Assembly (NCBI GenBank): GCA_963850535.1
Contig: CAWKMC010000010.1
Location: 1-64,000 of the forward strand
Direction: 5' to 3'
DNA from: JAMXLO01 sp963850535
GTDB taxonomy: Bacteria > Pseudomonadota > Alphaproteobacteria > Acetobacterales > Acetobacteraceae
DNA: 64,000 nt
Part shown: piece by piece, positions 25,457 to 33,797 of the stretch
How positions within the stretch are numbered: the first letter of the stretch is position 1
Layout of the letters: every line of letters begins with the position of its first letter
Position numbers and translations under genes: made by a program
The notes under the pieces: model-generated
The model's input: the letters and a program-made list of their open reading frames with translations, nothing else
What the model was told of the DNA's origin: nothing
Databases searched by the model: none

Positions 25457-26566
25457 TCAGTAGGTCACCACGCTTCGGATGCTTTCGCCCCGCCGCATCA
25501 ATTCGAAGCCATCGTTGATGCGGTCGAACGGCAGCACGTGCGTGATCAGGTCGTCGATATTGATGCGGCCATCCATGTACCAATCCACAATGCGCGGTAC
25601 ATCGGTCCGCCCTCTCGCTCCGCCGAAGGCTGTGCCCTTCCAGACGCGGCCAGTTACCAACTGAAATGGCCGCGTGCTGATCTCCTGGCCTGAGCCTGCG
25701 ACCCCGATAATGATCGACTGTCCCCAGCCGCGGTGGGCGCATTCAAGTGCCTGACGCATGACCTTCACGTTGCCAATGCATTCGAAGCTGTAGTCGGCGC
25801 CACCCTTTGTCAGGTCCACCAGATACGGCACCAGGTCACCTTGCACCTCGTTCGGATTGACGAAATGCGTCATGCCGAACTTCTCCGCGATCTCCTTCCG
25901 CTTCGGATTAAGGTCGACACCGACGATCTGCTCGGCGCCCGCCAATCGCAGGCCTTGGATCACGTTCAGCCCGATGCCGCCGAGACCGAACACCACGCAA
26001 TGGGCGCCTGGCTCGACCTTCGCGGTGTTGATCACCGCACCGATGCCGGTCGTCACGCCGCAGCCGATATAGCAGACCTTCTCGAAAGGCGCGTCCTCGC
26101 GGATCTTCGCCAGCGCGATCTCGGGCAGCACGGTGAAGTTCGCGAAAGTCGAGGTGCCCATGTAGTGCATGATCGGCGAACCGCTGGCGGAGAACCGGCT
26201 GGTGCCGTCAGGCATCACGCCCTTGCCCTGTGTCGCACGAATGGCGACACACAGATTGGTCTTGCGGCTCAGACAATACTCGCACTGCCTGCATTCTGGC
26301 GTGTAGAGCGGGATAACGTGGTCGCCCTTCTTCACCGACGTCACGCCTGGACCGACATCGACCACAATCCCCGCGCCTTCATGGCCTAGGATGGCGGGGA
26401 AAATACCTTCGGGATCGGCCCCGGAAAGCGTGTATTCGTCGGTATGACAGATGCCGGTCGCCTTGATCTCAACCAACACCTCGCCAGTCCGAGGACCGTC
26501 CAGATCCACGGTCTCCAGGCTGAGCGGCTTGCCCGCCTCGCGGGCTACGGCGGCACGAACCTTCAT
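25457..26566 (-). CDS. adhC: S-(hydroxymethyl)glutathione dehydrogenase / class III alcohol dehydrogenase
   Basis: A 369-residue zinc alcohol dehydrogenase that oxidises S-hydroxymethylglutathione to S-formylglutathione with NAD. Catalytic zinc ligands are in ATGICHTDEYTLSG and IGCGVTTGIGAV; the structural zinc cluster is CRQCEYCLSRKTNLC; the Rossmann motif is VVFGLGGIGLNVIQGL. The ATG at 26566 (MKVRAAVAREAGKPL) is preceded by GGGAGGGAA; the frame is open 24 codons further upstream but without support. It is the second step of the glutathione-linked formaldehyde pathway. Confidence 0.96.
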   Translation of the reverse strand: MKVRAAVAREAGKPLSLETVDLDGPRTGEVLVEIKATGICHTDEYTLSGADPEGIFPAILGHEGAGIVVDVGPGVTSVKKGDHVIPLYTPECRQCEYCLSRKTNLCVAIRATQGKGVMPDGTSRFSASGSPIMHYMGTSTFANFTVLPEIALAKIREDAPFEKVCYIGCGVTTGIGAVINTAKVEPGAHCVVFGLGGIGLNVIQGLRLAGAEQIVGVDLNPKRKEIAEKFGMTHFVNPNEVQGDLVPYLVDLTKGGADYSFECIGNVKVMRQALECAHRGWGQSIIIGVAGSGQEISTRPFQLVTGRVWKGTAFGGARGRTDVPRIVDWYMDGRINIDDLITHVLPFDRINDGFELMRRGESIRSVVTY

Positions 26567-26591
26567 TGCATTCCCTCCCTTGTGAGGACGA

Positions 26592-26981
26592 CTACTGCTT
26601 CTTCTGACCGTCCGGCCCGAACTGCTCGAGATAGGCAATCACGTTCTTTCGTTTCTTCTCGTCTTTCAGGCCGGGAAAAATCATCTTCGTGTGCGGGACA
26701 ACCGCCTGGGGTGATGCCAGATACTTGTCGAGTTCTTCGGGCGTCCAGACGAGGCCAGAGTCTCGGTTGGCGTCGGAATAGGTATAACCGGCATAGGTTC
26801 CGGCCTTGCGTCCGACCACGCCGTTGAGCACTGGACCGACCGCGATCTTCGCACCCGGACCGATCTGATGGCAGGCACGACACACCACAAAGTCCTTCTC
26901 GCCTGCCGCCGCGTCCTGCGCCCAGGCCGATCCCGCCATGGCGAGTAGTAGAGGCACCGCAACAATCCCGATCCGAACCAC
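26592..26981 (-). CDS. Class I c-type cytochrome (cytochrome c2-like)
   Basis: A 129-residue secreted haem protein. A signal peptide (VPLLLAMAGSAWA) precedes the mature part, the haem site is CRACH, and the axial Met is in TKMIFPGL. The C-terminal helix DEKKRKNVIAYLEQF is typical of cytochrome c2. The GTG start at 26981 is chosen for GCGGAGGA just upstream. It could accept electrons from XoxG and pass them to an oxidase. It lies 25 bases upstream of adhC on the same strand. Confidence 0.9.
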   Translation of the reverse strand: MVRIGIVAVPLLLAMAGSAWAQDAAAGEKDFVVCRACHQIGPGAKIAVGPVLNGVVGRKAGTYAGYTYSDANRDSGLVWTPEELDKYLASPQAVVPHTKMIFPGLKDEKKRKNVIAYLEQFGPDGQKKQ

Positions 26982-27045
26982 TCGATCCTCCGCCTCGATT
27001 TCACGATGGAAGTTGCAGATGCCGACCAACCTAGTCAACGTGGGT

Positions 27046-27258
27046 TCAGAGGTTCTCGTCTTCCTGGCTCGGCCAGGCGCAGTGCCACCGCGCAACCCGC
27101 AGGCTCGGATGCTCCGCGGCCCATTGGGCAAGAAATGGCGGAGCCTGCATCGTGCATGCGCGCAGCGATCCTGCTGACTGAATCAGCAGATGATATTCGC
27201 GGCATGTTCCAGGGGCTGCCAATGTGCAGGCCAGCACGATGAGATCGATCAGGTTCAT
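27046..27258 (-). CDS. Small Cys-containing secreted-like protein
   Basis: A 70-residue protein with a hydrophobic N-terminus (MNLIDLIVLACTLAAPGTC) and four cysteines in total (C11, C19, C35 and C60), with the motif TMQAPPFLAQWAAEHP. It seems to be a conserved small protein rather than a shadow frame, because its composition is protein-like and neither strand has another candidate here. The N-terminus may be a short signal or anchor. It is divergent from the PQQ-associated ABC operon. Function is unknown; I recognise no named family. Confidence 0.55.
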   Translation of the reverse strand: MNLIDLIVLACTLAAPGTCREYHLLIQSAGSLRACTMQAPPFLAQWAAEHPSLRVARWHCAWPSQEDENL

Positions 27259-27375
27259 TGCTCTACGCCATCGCAACAGATTGCCAGAGTTTCATCCCAT
27301 AGGACGAAATTCAATGCCCCGGATGCCCTGGACTGCTTGAAGGATAGGTGTGGTTGGTGTTGCATCCTGAGCTTA

Positions 27376-28599
27376 ATGAAACGTCCAGCACTGATGTCGC
27401 GCGACCGCTTCGGCCGGCGGACATTGTTTGCGACTGCCATTGGCGCGGCGATCACTGGGACCCAGCGCAGGGCGCGGGCCGATCCTGCCATCGTCCGGGT
27501 CGGGTATCTGCGCTGGCTGGATACGCGCCAGACCATCTCGCTGCTCGATAAGTCGCCGCCAGACAACGGGCTTGCCGGCGCAAGGCTCGCCATGAGCGAC
27601 AACAATACGACCGGTCGGTTCATGAACCAGGCGTTCGAGCTGTCCGACATGCCGGTTCACCCGGACGATGATCCTGGGGCGGCGCTCAGTTCGTTGGCCG
27701 AGCAGGGCACCAAGCTGGTTCTGTCGGACCTCCCGGTGGACCGGTTGCTGAAAGTGGCTGACGCGGGACGGCCTGACCAGATTGTATTGTTCAACATCGC
27801 GGCGCCCGACGACACGCTGCGCCAGGAGGATTGTCGCAATAACGTGATTCACGTGGCGCCGTCGCGTGCAATGCTGGCGGATGCGTTGGCGCAGTATCTC
27901 GTCTGGAAGAAGTGGTCGCGCTGGGTGCTGGTGTATGGTTCGCATCCCGCGGATGCGCTGCTCGCGGCTGCCTACCGCCGTGCGGCGAAGCGGTTCGGTG
28001 CGCGCATCGTGCAGGAGCGTGAGTTCAAAGATACCGGTGGCGCACGCCAGACCGACTCAGGCGTTGTGCAGACCCAGCAGCAAATGCCGGTCTTTACACA
28101 GGGATTGCCGGACTACGACGTGCTGGTGACAGCCGATGAGAACGAAGTGTTCGCAGATTATCTGCCGTTTCGTACCTGGGATGCACGGCCGGTCGTCGGA
28201 TCGGCGGGGCTGCGACCGGTCAGCTGGGATCCGACCAGTGAATCCTGGGGAGGAACGCAGTTGCAAGATCGGTTTGTCCGCGTGGCTCATCGTCGCATGA
28301 CGCCGCTAGACATGCAGGCGTGGACCGCCTGTCGCATGATTGGAGAGTCAGCCAGCCGTACTTCTTCCGCTGATCCAGCCAAAATCATGCAGGACATGAA
28401 GAGCCCCGATTTTGGTGTCGCCGCCTATAAGGGACAGAAGCTCTCATTACGCAACTGGGATTGGCAGCTCCGTCAGCCGATCCTGTTGTCCGACGGCCGT
28501 ACCGTGGTGTCGATCTCGCCTCAGCCGGGTTTCCTGCACCAGGTGACCGAACTTGACACGCTCGGTTTCGATCGGCCGGAAACAAAGTGCAAGCTGTGA
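27376..28599 (+). CDS. PQQ-associated ABC transporter substrate-binding protein
   Basis: A 407-residue periplasmic protein of the branched-chain amino acid type, of the kind found next to PQQ-dependent alcohol dehydrogenases. A twin-arginine-like N-terminus (RFGRRTLFATAIGAA) is the export signal; the mature part begins VRVGYLRWLDTRQTISLLDK. The ATG at 27376 is used; another ATG at 27394 would also keep the signal. It starts an operon of five tightly coupled genes. Its ligand is unknown. The upstream open frame (from 27190) is not protein-like. Confidence 0.85.
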   Translation: MKRPALMSRDRFGRRTLFATAIGAAITGTQRRARADPAIVRVGYLRWLDTRQTISLLDKSPPDNGLAGARLAMSDNNTTGRFMNQAFELSDMPVHPDDDPGAALSSLAEQGTKLVLSDLPVDRLLKVADAGRPDQIVLFNIAAPDDTLRQEDCRNNVIHVAPSRAMLADALAQYLVWKKWSRWVLVYGSHPADALLAAAYRRAAKRFGARIVQEREFKDTGGARQTDSGVVQTQQQMPVFTQGLPDYDVLVTADENEVFADYLPFRTWDARPVVGSAGLRPVSWDPTSESWGGTQLQDRFVRVAHRRMTPLDMQAWTACRMIGESASRTSSADPAKIMQDMKSPDFGVAAYKGQKLSLRNWDWQLRQPILLSDGRTVVSISPQPGFLHQVTELDTLGFDRPETKCKL

Positions 28600-29558
28600 T
28601 GCGATGGGCATTTGGCCTTTGGCTGGCCGTCGCCCCCGCGCCCGCCTCGGCCTACACGGCCTATGTGACGAACGAGCGCGATAACACGATGAGCGTTGTC
28701 GATCTTGATCAGATGAAGACGGTGAAGACGGTGCAGGTCGGGCAGCGACCGCGCGGCATCACCATGACGAAGGATGGCAGCCAGATCCTGGTTTGCGCCA
28801 GCGACGATGACACGATTCAGATCATCGATACGGCTACACTGCGCATCATCGGCGACCTGCCGTCCGGTCCAGATCCGGAAACCTTCGCTCTGCATGTCTC
28901 GGGCAATCCGCTCTACGTGTCGAACGAAGACGACAACATGATCACTGTGATCGACGTCCCGGCCCGTAAGGTACTCGCGCAGATACCGACCGGTGTCGAG
29001 CCGGAGGGTATGGCAGTCAGCCCAGACGGCCAGACCATCGTAAATACGTCCGAGACCACCAACATGGCGCACTTTCTCGACTTCCAGTCGCGCAAGCTGG
29101 TGGCCGCGGTGCTGGTGGATGCGCGTCCCCGTGTTGCCATGTTCAAGCACGATGGATCGGAGGTCTGGGTGTCGTCCGAACTCGGCGGCACCGTCAGCGT
29201 GATCGATCCGGTGAAACACGTAGTGACACACAAGATCGCCTTCGAGGTGCAAGGGTTGCGCGCAGAAGCAATCCAGCCCGTGGGCATCCGCTTCACCCGC
29301 GATGATTCGATGGCGTTCGTGGCACTGGGACCCGCGAATCGGGTCGCGGTGATCGACACGAAGACCTATAAGGTCAAGAAACTGCTGCTGGTCGGCCAGC
29401 GCGTGTGGCAAATGGCCTTCACACCGGATCAAAAGTATCTGCTGACCACCAACGGACTTTCCAACGATATATCGGTGATCGACGTCGACAATCTCAACGT
29501 GGTGAAATCAATCCAGGTCGGTCGGCTGCCATGGGGCGTGGTCGTGTCGCCGAAATGA
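28599..29558 (+). CDS. PQQ-associated YVTN beta-propeller protein
   Basis: A 319-residue secreted beta-propeller with a signal peptide (MRWAFGLWLAVAPAPASA) and about seven YVTN repeats, such as AYVTNERDNTMSVVDLD, VCASDDDTIQIIDTAT and LYVSNEDDNMITVIDVP. This family is specific to PQQ-dependent catabolism loci with the same ABC genes. Its ATG shares one base with the preceding stop (TGATG), so it is translationally coupled. It may act as a periplasmic scaffold or ligand-binding partner; that is inference. Confidence 0.9.
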   Translation: MRWAFGLWLAVAPAPASAYTAYVTNERDNTMSVVDLDQMKTVKTVQVGQRPRGITMTKDGSQILVCASDDDTIQIIDTATLRIIGDLPSGPDPETFALHVSGNPLYVSNEDDNMITVIDVPARKVLAQIPTGVEPEGMAVSPDGQTIVNTSETTNMAHFLDFQSRKLVAAVLVDARPRVAMFKHDGSEVWVSSELGGTVSVIDPVKHVVTHKIAFEVQGLRAEAIQPVGIRFTRDDSMAFVALGPANRVAVIDTKTYKVKKLLLVGQRVWQMAFTPDQKYLLTTNGLSNDISVIDVDNLNVVKSIQVGRLPWGVVVSPK

Positions 29559-30349
29559 GCGCCACTGCCGACCTGGTTGATCGCACTGGCGTCGATGCGG
29601 CACCGCTCGGCGACGCACTCACTATCCGCAATGTCAGCCACTCATACGGCCCACGTCAGGCGCTGAGCGATGTCAGCCTGAGCGTCCCGCAGTCGCGTTT
29701 TACGGCGTTGCTGGGCTTGAATGGTGCCGGCAAGACCACGTTGTTTTCGCTGATTACGCGGCTTTACGACACGAGGCATGGTTCGATCCAGGTGCTGGGC
29801 CATCCCGTGTCGCGTGAGCCAGGGCCGGCGTTACGGCTGCTCGGCGTGGTATTCCAGGCACGCACGCTCGATCTCGATATCTCGGTGATGGAGAACCTGC
29901 TCTACCACGCGGCGCTGCACGGCATAGGCAGCCGCGAGGCACGGCGGCGCGCCCGTGCGGCGCTGGAGGAGATCGAACTGGCGGACCGTGCGCGGGACGC
30001 GGTGCGAAACCTCTCGGGTGGTCAGATGCGGCGGGTGGAGATCGCCCGCGCCCTGTTGCATCGGCCGCGCGTGCTGGTGCTGGATGAGCCCACCGTGGGC
30101 CTGGATGTTGCCTCGCGCTCCGCCATCCTGCGTCACGTGCGTTCGCTCGTACGCGAGCAAGGCGTCGCCGTGCTGTGGGCCACGCATCTGCTCGACGAAG
30201 TGGCGGATGGCGACGCAGTTGTAGTGCTGCATCGTGGGAAGGTGCTTGCAGCAGGGGATGTTTCGCAAGTCGTCGCGTCGGCCGGAGCCGCGGACATGCG
30301 CAGCGCCTTCATTGCGCTGACCGGCACAGCGTCGGAGGGAACGGAGTGA
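29555..30349 (+). CDS. PQQ-associated ABC transporter ATP-binding protein
   Basis: A 264-residue ATPase with Walker A (GLNGAGKTT), signature LSGGQMRRVE, Walker B (RVLVLDEPTVGLD) and switch His (WATHLLDE). The ATG at 29555 (MSATADLV) overlaps the beta-propeller stop (ATGA). It belongs to the export-like ABC group (with an ABC-2 permease next to it), not the importer type expected for the substrate-binding protein in the same operon. Confidence 0.93.
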   Translation: MSATADLVDRTGVDAAPLGDALTIRNVSHSYGPRQALSDVSLSVPQSRFTALLGLNGAGKTTLFSLITRLYDTRHGSIQVLGHPVSREPGPALRLLGVVFQARTLDLDISVMENLLYHAALHGIGSREARRRARAALEEIELADRARDAVRNLSGGQMRRVEIARALLHRPRVLVLDEPTVGLDVASRSAILRHVRSLVREQGVAVLWATHLLDEVADGDAVVVLHRGKVLAAGDVSQVVASAGAADMRSAFIALTGTASEGTE

Positions 30350-31185
30350 GCGCCACAGCGACAGATCACGATGGCTTCGGGCCGCTGCAATACCTGATCT
30401 GTCTGCGCGGCATCGCGTGGCGAGAAGCATTGCGTTTTGTCCATCAGCGCGAACGCTTCGTCTCCGCGCTGGTGCGGCCGCTGGTGTGGCTGTTCATCTT
30501 CGCTGCCGGCTTTCGTCAGATTCTCGGCGTCTCGATCATCCCGCCGTATCAGACCTATGTGCTGTACGAGGTCTACGTCACACCTGGGCTGATGGCGATG
30601 ATCCAGTTGTTCAATGGCATGCAATCGTCGCTTTCCATGGTGTACGACCGCGAGATGGGCAACATGCGCATGCTTCTGGTCAGCCCGTTCCCTCGTTGGT
30701 ACCTGTTGACCAGCAAGTTGCTGGCCAGCACGGTCGTGTCGATCCTGCAGGTCTATGCTTATCTGTTCATCGCTTGGTTGTGGGGGATCGAGCCGCCGGT
30801 CTGGGGCTATGTGTCGGTGCTCCCCGCACTGGCGCTGTCGGGCATGATGCTTGGCTCACTCGGGATGCTGCTGTCGTCCGCCATCAGACAGCTCGAAAAT
30901 TTTGCCGGTGTGATGAACTTCGTGATCTTCCCGATGTTCTTCGCCTCTTCTGCCTTGTATCCGTTATGGCTCGTGCAGCAATCCAGCCCGATCGTCTATG
31001 CCATCTGCCGTCTCAATCCGTTCACCTATGCCGTCGAGTTGATCCGCTTTGCGTTGTACGACGAGATTGACTGGAGTTCTCTTGTCGTGGTCGCTGGCAT
31101 GACGATAGTGTTTACGACCGGTGCAATTATCGCCTATGACCCGGCGCGCGGCCTGATCGCTCGTCGTGGCGGAGGCGGTGGATGA
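30346..31185 (+). CDS. PQQ-associated ABC-2 type permease
   Basis: A 279-residue inner-membrane protein with about six hydrophobic segments; the ABC-2 pattern is visible (LVRPLVWLFIFAAGFRQIL, VMNFVIFPMFFASSALYPLW, AICRLNPFTYAVELIRFALY). The GTG start overlaps the ATPase stop (GTGA). With the ATPase it probably forms an exporter needed for the PQQ/methanol dehydrogenase system. What it moves is not known. Confidence 0.9.
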   Translation: MSATATDHDGFGPLQYLICLRGIAWREALRFVHQRERFVSALVRPLVWLFIFAAGFRQILGVSIIPPYQTYVLYEVYVTPGLMAMIQLFNGMQSSLSMVYDREMGNMRMLLVSPFPRWYLLTSKLLASTVVSILQVYAYLFIAWLWGIEPPVWGYVSVLPALALSGMMLGSLGMLLSSAIRQLENFAGVMNFVIFPMFFASSALYPLWLVQQSSPIVYAICRLNPFTYAVELIRFALYDEIDWSSLVVVAGMTIVFTTGAIIAYDPARGLIARRGGGGG

Positions 31186-31784
31186 AGCGGCAGGTTCTGC
31201 TGCTCGCGGCATGTGCGCTGATGGCGGCTGCCGCACCTGGGCCGCGGGATCCGGACTGGCCGTGCCAACAGATCAAGGTAGCGCATCTGTCGTTGGCCGC
31301 TGTCTGGTCGGGACCCGCTTTGGACGGAAAGGACGGCGACTGGCGGCAGGATCCTCAGCTCTCGGATCTGGTCCAGGTCATGGTACAGCGGCGCGTATCT
31401 CTCGATCAGGTGCAGGCGAAGATCCGGACATTTGCCGTGCAGGCCGGCGACCAAAAGGCGCCGAAGCTGCTGATGGCGTTGTCCGCCGTCTTCGACTTGC
31501 TCGATGCGGAACGCAGCAGCGTCATCGATGGGCTGGATCGGTTTGGCGCACGCCAGAAGGAGCTTGCTGCGGCGTTGCGCGAGGACACCGATAAGCTCCG
31601 TGCCCTGCAGGCGGATCCAGCGTCGGATGCTGGCGAGGTCAATCAGATGGTGCAGCGCGTGACCTGGGAAGCGCAGGTATTCCAGGACCGGCGGCAAGCC
31701 CTCGGTTTCGCGTGCGAGGTTCCGAGCAAGATAGAGCGGAGACTGTTCGCTGTGGCTCGTGCCACTCAGGATGCAATTGAATGA
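31182..31784 (+). CDS. Conserved periplasmic protein of the PQQ/xox locus
   Basis: A 200-residue protein with a signal peptide (MKRQVLLLAACALMAAAAPG) and two Cys (DWPCQQI near residue 27 and FACEVP near 180) that could form a disulfide joining the ends. The middle is helical with coiled-coil-like stretches (RRVSLDQVQAKIRTFAVQAG). The start overlaps the permease stop by 4 bases, making it the fifth gene of the operon. I recognise no named domain; its constant position suggests a periplasmic partner of the ABC system. Confidence 0.7.
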   Translation: MKRQVLLLAACALMAAAAPGPRDPDWPCQQIKVAHLSLAAVWSGPALDGKDGDWRQDPQLSDLVQVMVQRRVSLDQVQAKIRTFAVQAGDQKAPKLLMALSAVFDLLDAERSSVIDGLDRFGARQKELAAALREDTDKLRALQADPASDAGEVNQMVQRVTWEAQVFQDRRQALGFACEVPSKIERRLFAVARATQDAIE

Positions 31785-31794
31785 ACATCATGCT

Positions 31795-32364
31795 TCACTC
31801 GGTTGCTTGCGGACGGGGCAGGGGGGTGCGCAACTCAAGCGGTTGGTGATCGGCAGCCCATCCATCGGTGCCGTCTGGATACCAGGCGACGTGCGTATAA
31901 CCCAGCGCAATGGCGCGTTTCGCCGCGTTCCAAGACATCCAGCAGTTGGCTAGGCAATAGAACACCAGCATGCGGTCGCGATCGCCTTCGGTTGCGATGG
32001 CCAAGCCGCGCTCGAAGTACTCCTTCATCACCGGAGCCAGTTCGCCATAGCCGGTGTCGGGGAGCCACACACTGCCTGGCAGGTCTTCACGGGTCTTCTC
32101 TCGCCAGATCGTCGAGGCGGGCAGGCCGACAGGGCGCGGAACCTGCGGCAGCACATCGATGAAAACTGCGTCGTGATGCTGCCAATGCGCCAGCGCCTGG
32201 GCCGTGGAGAGGACAGCGGCACCCTGCAGCGTCGCGGGTGTCGGGGCGCGATAGTCCTCCATGCGGTAGCCTGAGGGTTCCGGCGGCAGCGTGTCCGTTG
32301 CTCCGGCGCCAATCAGCAGCAGAGCGCCAAACGCCACCGTACGGCGAAGAGCCATCTGCCTCAT
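31795..32364 (-). CDS. PQQ-associated CXXCW-motif rhodanese-like protein
   Basis: A 189-residue secreted protein with a signal peptide (RRTVAFGALLLIGAGA) and a rhodanese-like fold. The family-defining motif is CLANCW, followed by MSWNAAKRAIALGYTHV. This group occurs only with PQQ-dependent dehydrogenase loci; the two Cys suggest a thiol redox or metal role. The ATG at 32364 overlaps the xoxJ stop (ATGA), which settles the start. It is convergent with the ABC operon, 10 bases apart. Confidence 0.88.
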   Translation of the reverse strand: MRQMALRRTVAFGALLLIGAGATDTLPPEPSGYRMEDYRAPTPATLQGAAVLSTAQALAHWQHHDAVFIDVLPQVPRPVGLPASTIWREKTREDLPGSVWLPDTGYGELAPVMKEYFERGLAIATEGDRDRMLVFYCLANCWMSWNAAKRAIALGYTHVAWYPDGTDGWAADHQPLELRTPLPRPQATE

Positions 32365-33188
32365 GGCGTCTTGAGATGGCCTTGCTCGTCCAGCAGAGGG
32401 ACGCCGTATTCTCCCAAGATATGATCGATCTCCGGTTGATTTTCGATGATGAGGCGGTTCAGCCGACGCTTCCAATCCTGGTCGCTACGCCGCACTCCCA
32501 TGGCGATACGGAAATCCATCCGTTCTTGTTCTTTCAACAAAGGTGCGACGAGTAGGTGTGGTGTTTCGCGCTGGGCATAGTAGCCGGCTATGGGACCCCA
32601 CAGCACACCGGCATCAATCGCGCCAGTCGCGATATCATGCACCATGGTGCGCGTGGGCGACTCGACACGTGTATCCACGGTCAGTGCATAGGGCCGAGCC
32701 AGGGCCATCAGGCCTTGTTCCACCAGAACGGTAGCCGGCGGCGTGCCGGCCACAACGCCGAGATGCTTCCCTTTCAATCGCGGATCTTCCAGGGATTGTA
32801 TCGAATCGAGGCCGCTGTCAGGCCGGAACACCAGGGCGTAGGTGGTGCGGTAATATGGGTTGGTGGTCTGCACCAGATCGTCGCCGACGGCGACACCTAT
32901 AATTACATCGCAACGCAAGGCATTCAGCGTATTGCGGACGAACCCTATGACCTGAGGAAAATAAGTATAGCTGGTCGGCTGCCCCAGTTTGTTGGCGAAC
33001 AGCTCGGCCAGCTTGTTTTCAAAGCCTGCGCCGGCTTCGTCGGAAAAGGGCAGGTTGCGCGGGTCGGCGCAAACTCTGAACGTCTTCGGGTCCACGAGCT
33101 CGGCTGAAGAGCCAAGTCCCGGCGCCTGTGCCCGGGCCAAACCACACGTCAGCAGGAGGACGCCAAAGGCAACAGCAGCAGCCCGCAT
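32361..33188 (-). CDS. xoxJ: Methanol dehydrogenase-associated periplasmic binding protein XoxJ
   Basis: A 275-residue periplasmic binding protein with a signal peptide (AFGVLLLTCGLARAQ) and FRVCADPRNLPFSDEAGAGFENKLAELF, the standard start of the quinoprotein-dehydrogenase-associated solute-binding family. XoxJ (MxaJ in calcium enzymes) is thought to help activate or mature the dehydrogenase rather than to feed a transporter. It lies 16 bases downstream of xoxG on the same strand. Confidence 0.92.
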   Translation of the reverse strand: MRAAAVAFGVLLLTCGLARAQAPGLGSSAELVDPKTFRVCADPRNLPFSDEAGAGFENKLAELFANKLGQPTSYTYFPQVIGFVRNTLNALRCDVIIGVAVGDDLVQTTNPYYRTTYALVFRPDSGLDSIQSLEDPRLKGKHLGVVAGTPPATVLVEQGLMALARPYALTVDTRVESPTRTMVHDIATGAIDAGVLWGPIAGYYAQRETPHLLVAPLLKEQERMDFRIAMGVRRSDQDWKRRLNRLIIENQPEIDHILGEYGVPLLDEQGHLKTP

Positions 33189-33204
33189 ACCGGTCTACCT
33201 CCGG

Positions 33205-33727
33205 TCAGCCCATGCACTCATCCTCTGCTTTGGTATAAGCTCCCGGCTTGGCTGCATGCTTTTCCGGACGTCCTCGTCCGATCGCGTCGTCGGCCCGGGC
33301 ACGCAAGTAGACGTAAATTGCATCGATAAAGCACATGACGTTCTTGTTCTCGCCGTTGGCTGGCATGACCAGCCCTTGCGAAGCCGACACATCCTTCTTG
33401 CCACCCGCAACGACCGCATAATAGTCGGTATAACTAAGGCGCTTCATCAATTCCATGAGCGCCGGGGCATAGCGTGGAGCCCATCCCGTCCGGACCATGG
33501 CACCGCAGGCATTCCGATGAATAGCGGTTAAACCCCACATAGGTGTACCAGTCCACTGTGCCGTCCGGCTCGACCTTGAAGGTCGGGGTTCCTTCCTTGT
33601 CACTCCACTTGCCCTCATCGGACTTCACGGCAGTCGGATCACCCGATCCGTCGGTCACGGCATAAGCGCCCGCAGAGACAAGTGTGACCGCTGCAACTGC
33701 CGCGGTCGCCAACACTGCACGTCGCAC
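33205..33727 (-). pseudogene. xoxG: Cytochrome cL of XoxF (XoxG), interrupted by one extra base
   Basis: XoxG accepts electrons from XoxF in the periplasm. The first frame has a signal peptide (RRAVLATAAVAAVTLVSAGAYA) and the haem motif ECLRCHGPDGMGST; the rest (YAPALMELMKRLSYTDYYAVV ... YLRARADDAIGRGRP) is in the next frame. The break is at 33469-33475. Removing one base gives GMGSTYAPALME and a 173-residue protein of normal length. As XoxF would be without its electron acceptor otherwise, a sequence error is the likely cause. Confidence 0.9.
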
Positions 33728-33748
33728 GATAGTTATCCTCGCTGGATT

Positions 33749-33787
33749 GGCGGGGCCGGCCCGCCATCACCGCAGGCCGGCCCGCCG
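33749..33787. repeat. GC-rich hairpin and direct repeat between xoxF and xoxG
   Basis: ggcggg-gccgg-cccgcc (33749-33765) can form a 6-bp stem; its right half, ggccggcccgcc, is repeated 21 bases on (33775-33786). There is no T tract. In the 70-base gap between xoxF stop and xoxG start this could be an mRNA-stabilising or partial termination element that sets the xoxF:xoxG ratio. Confidence 0.5.
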
Positions 33788-33797
33788 CTTCGGTTGT

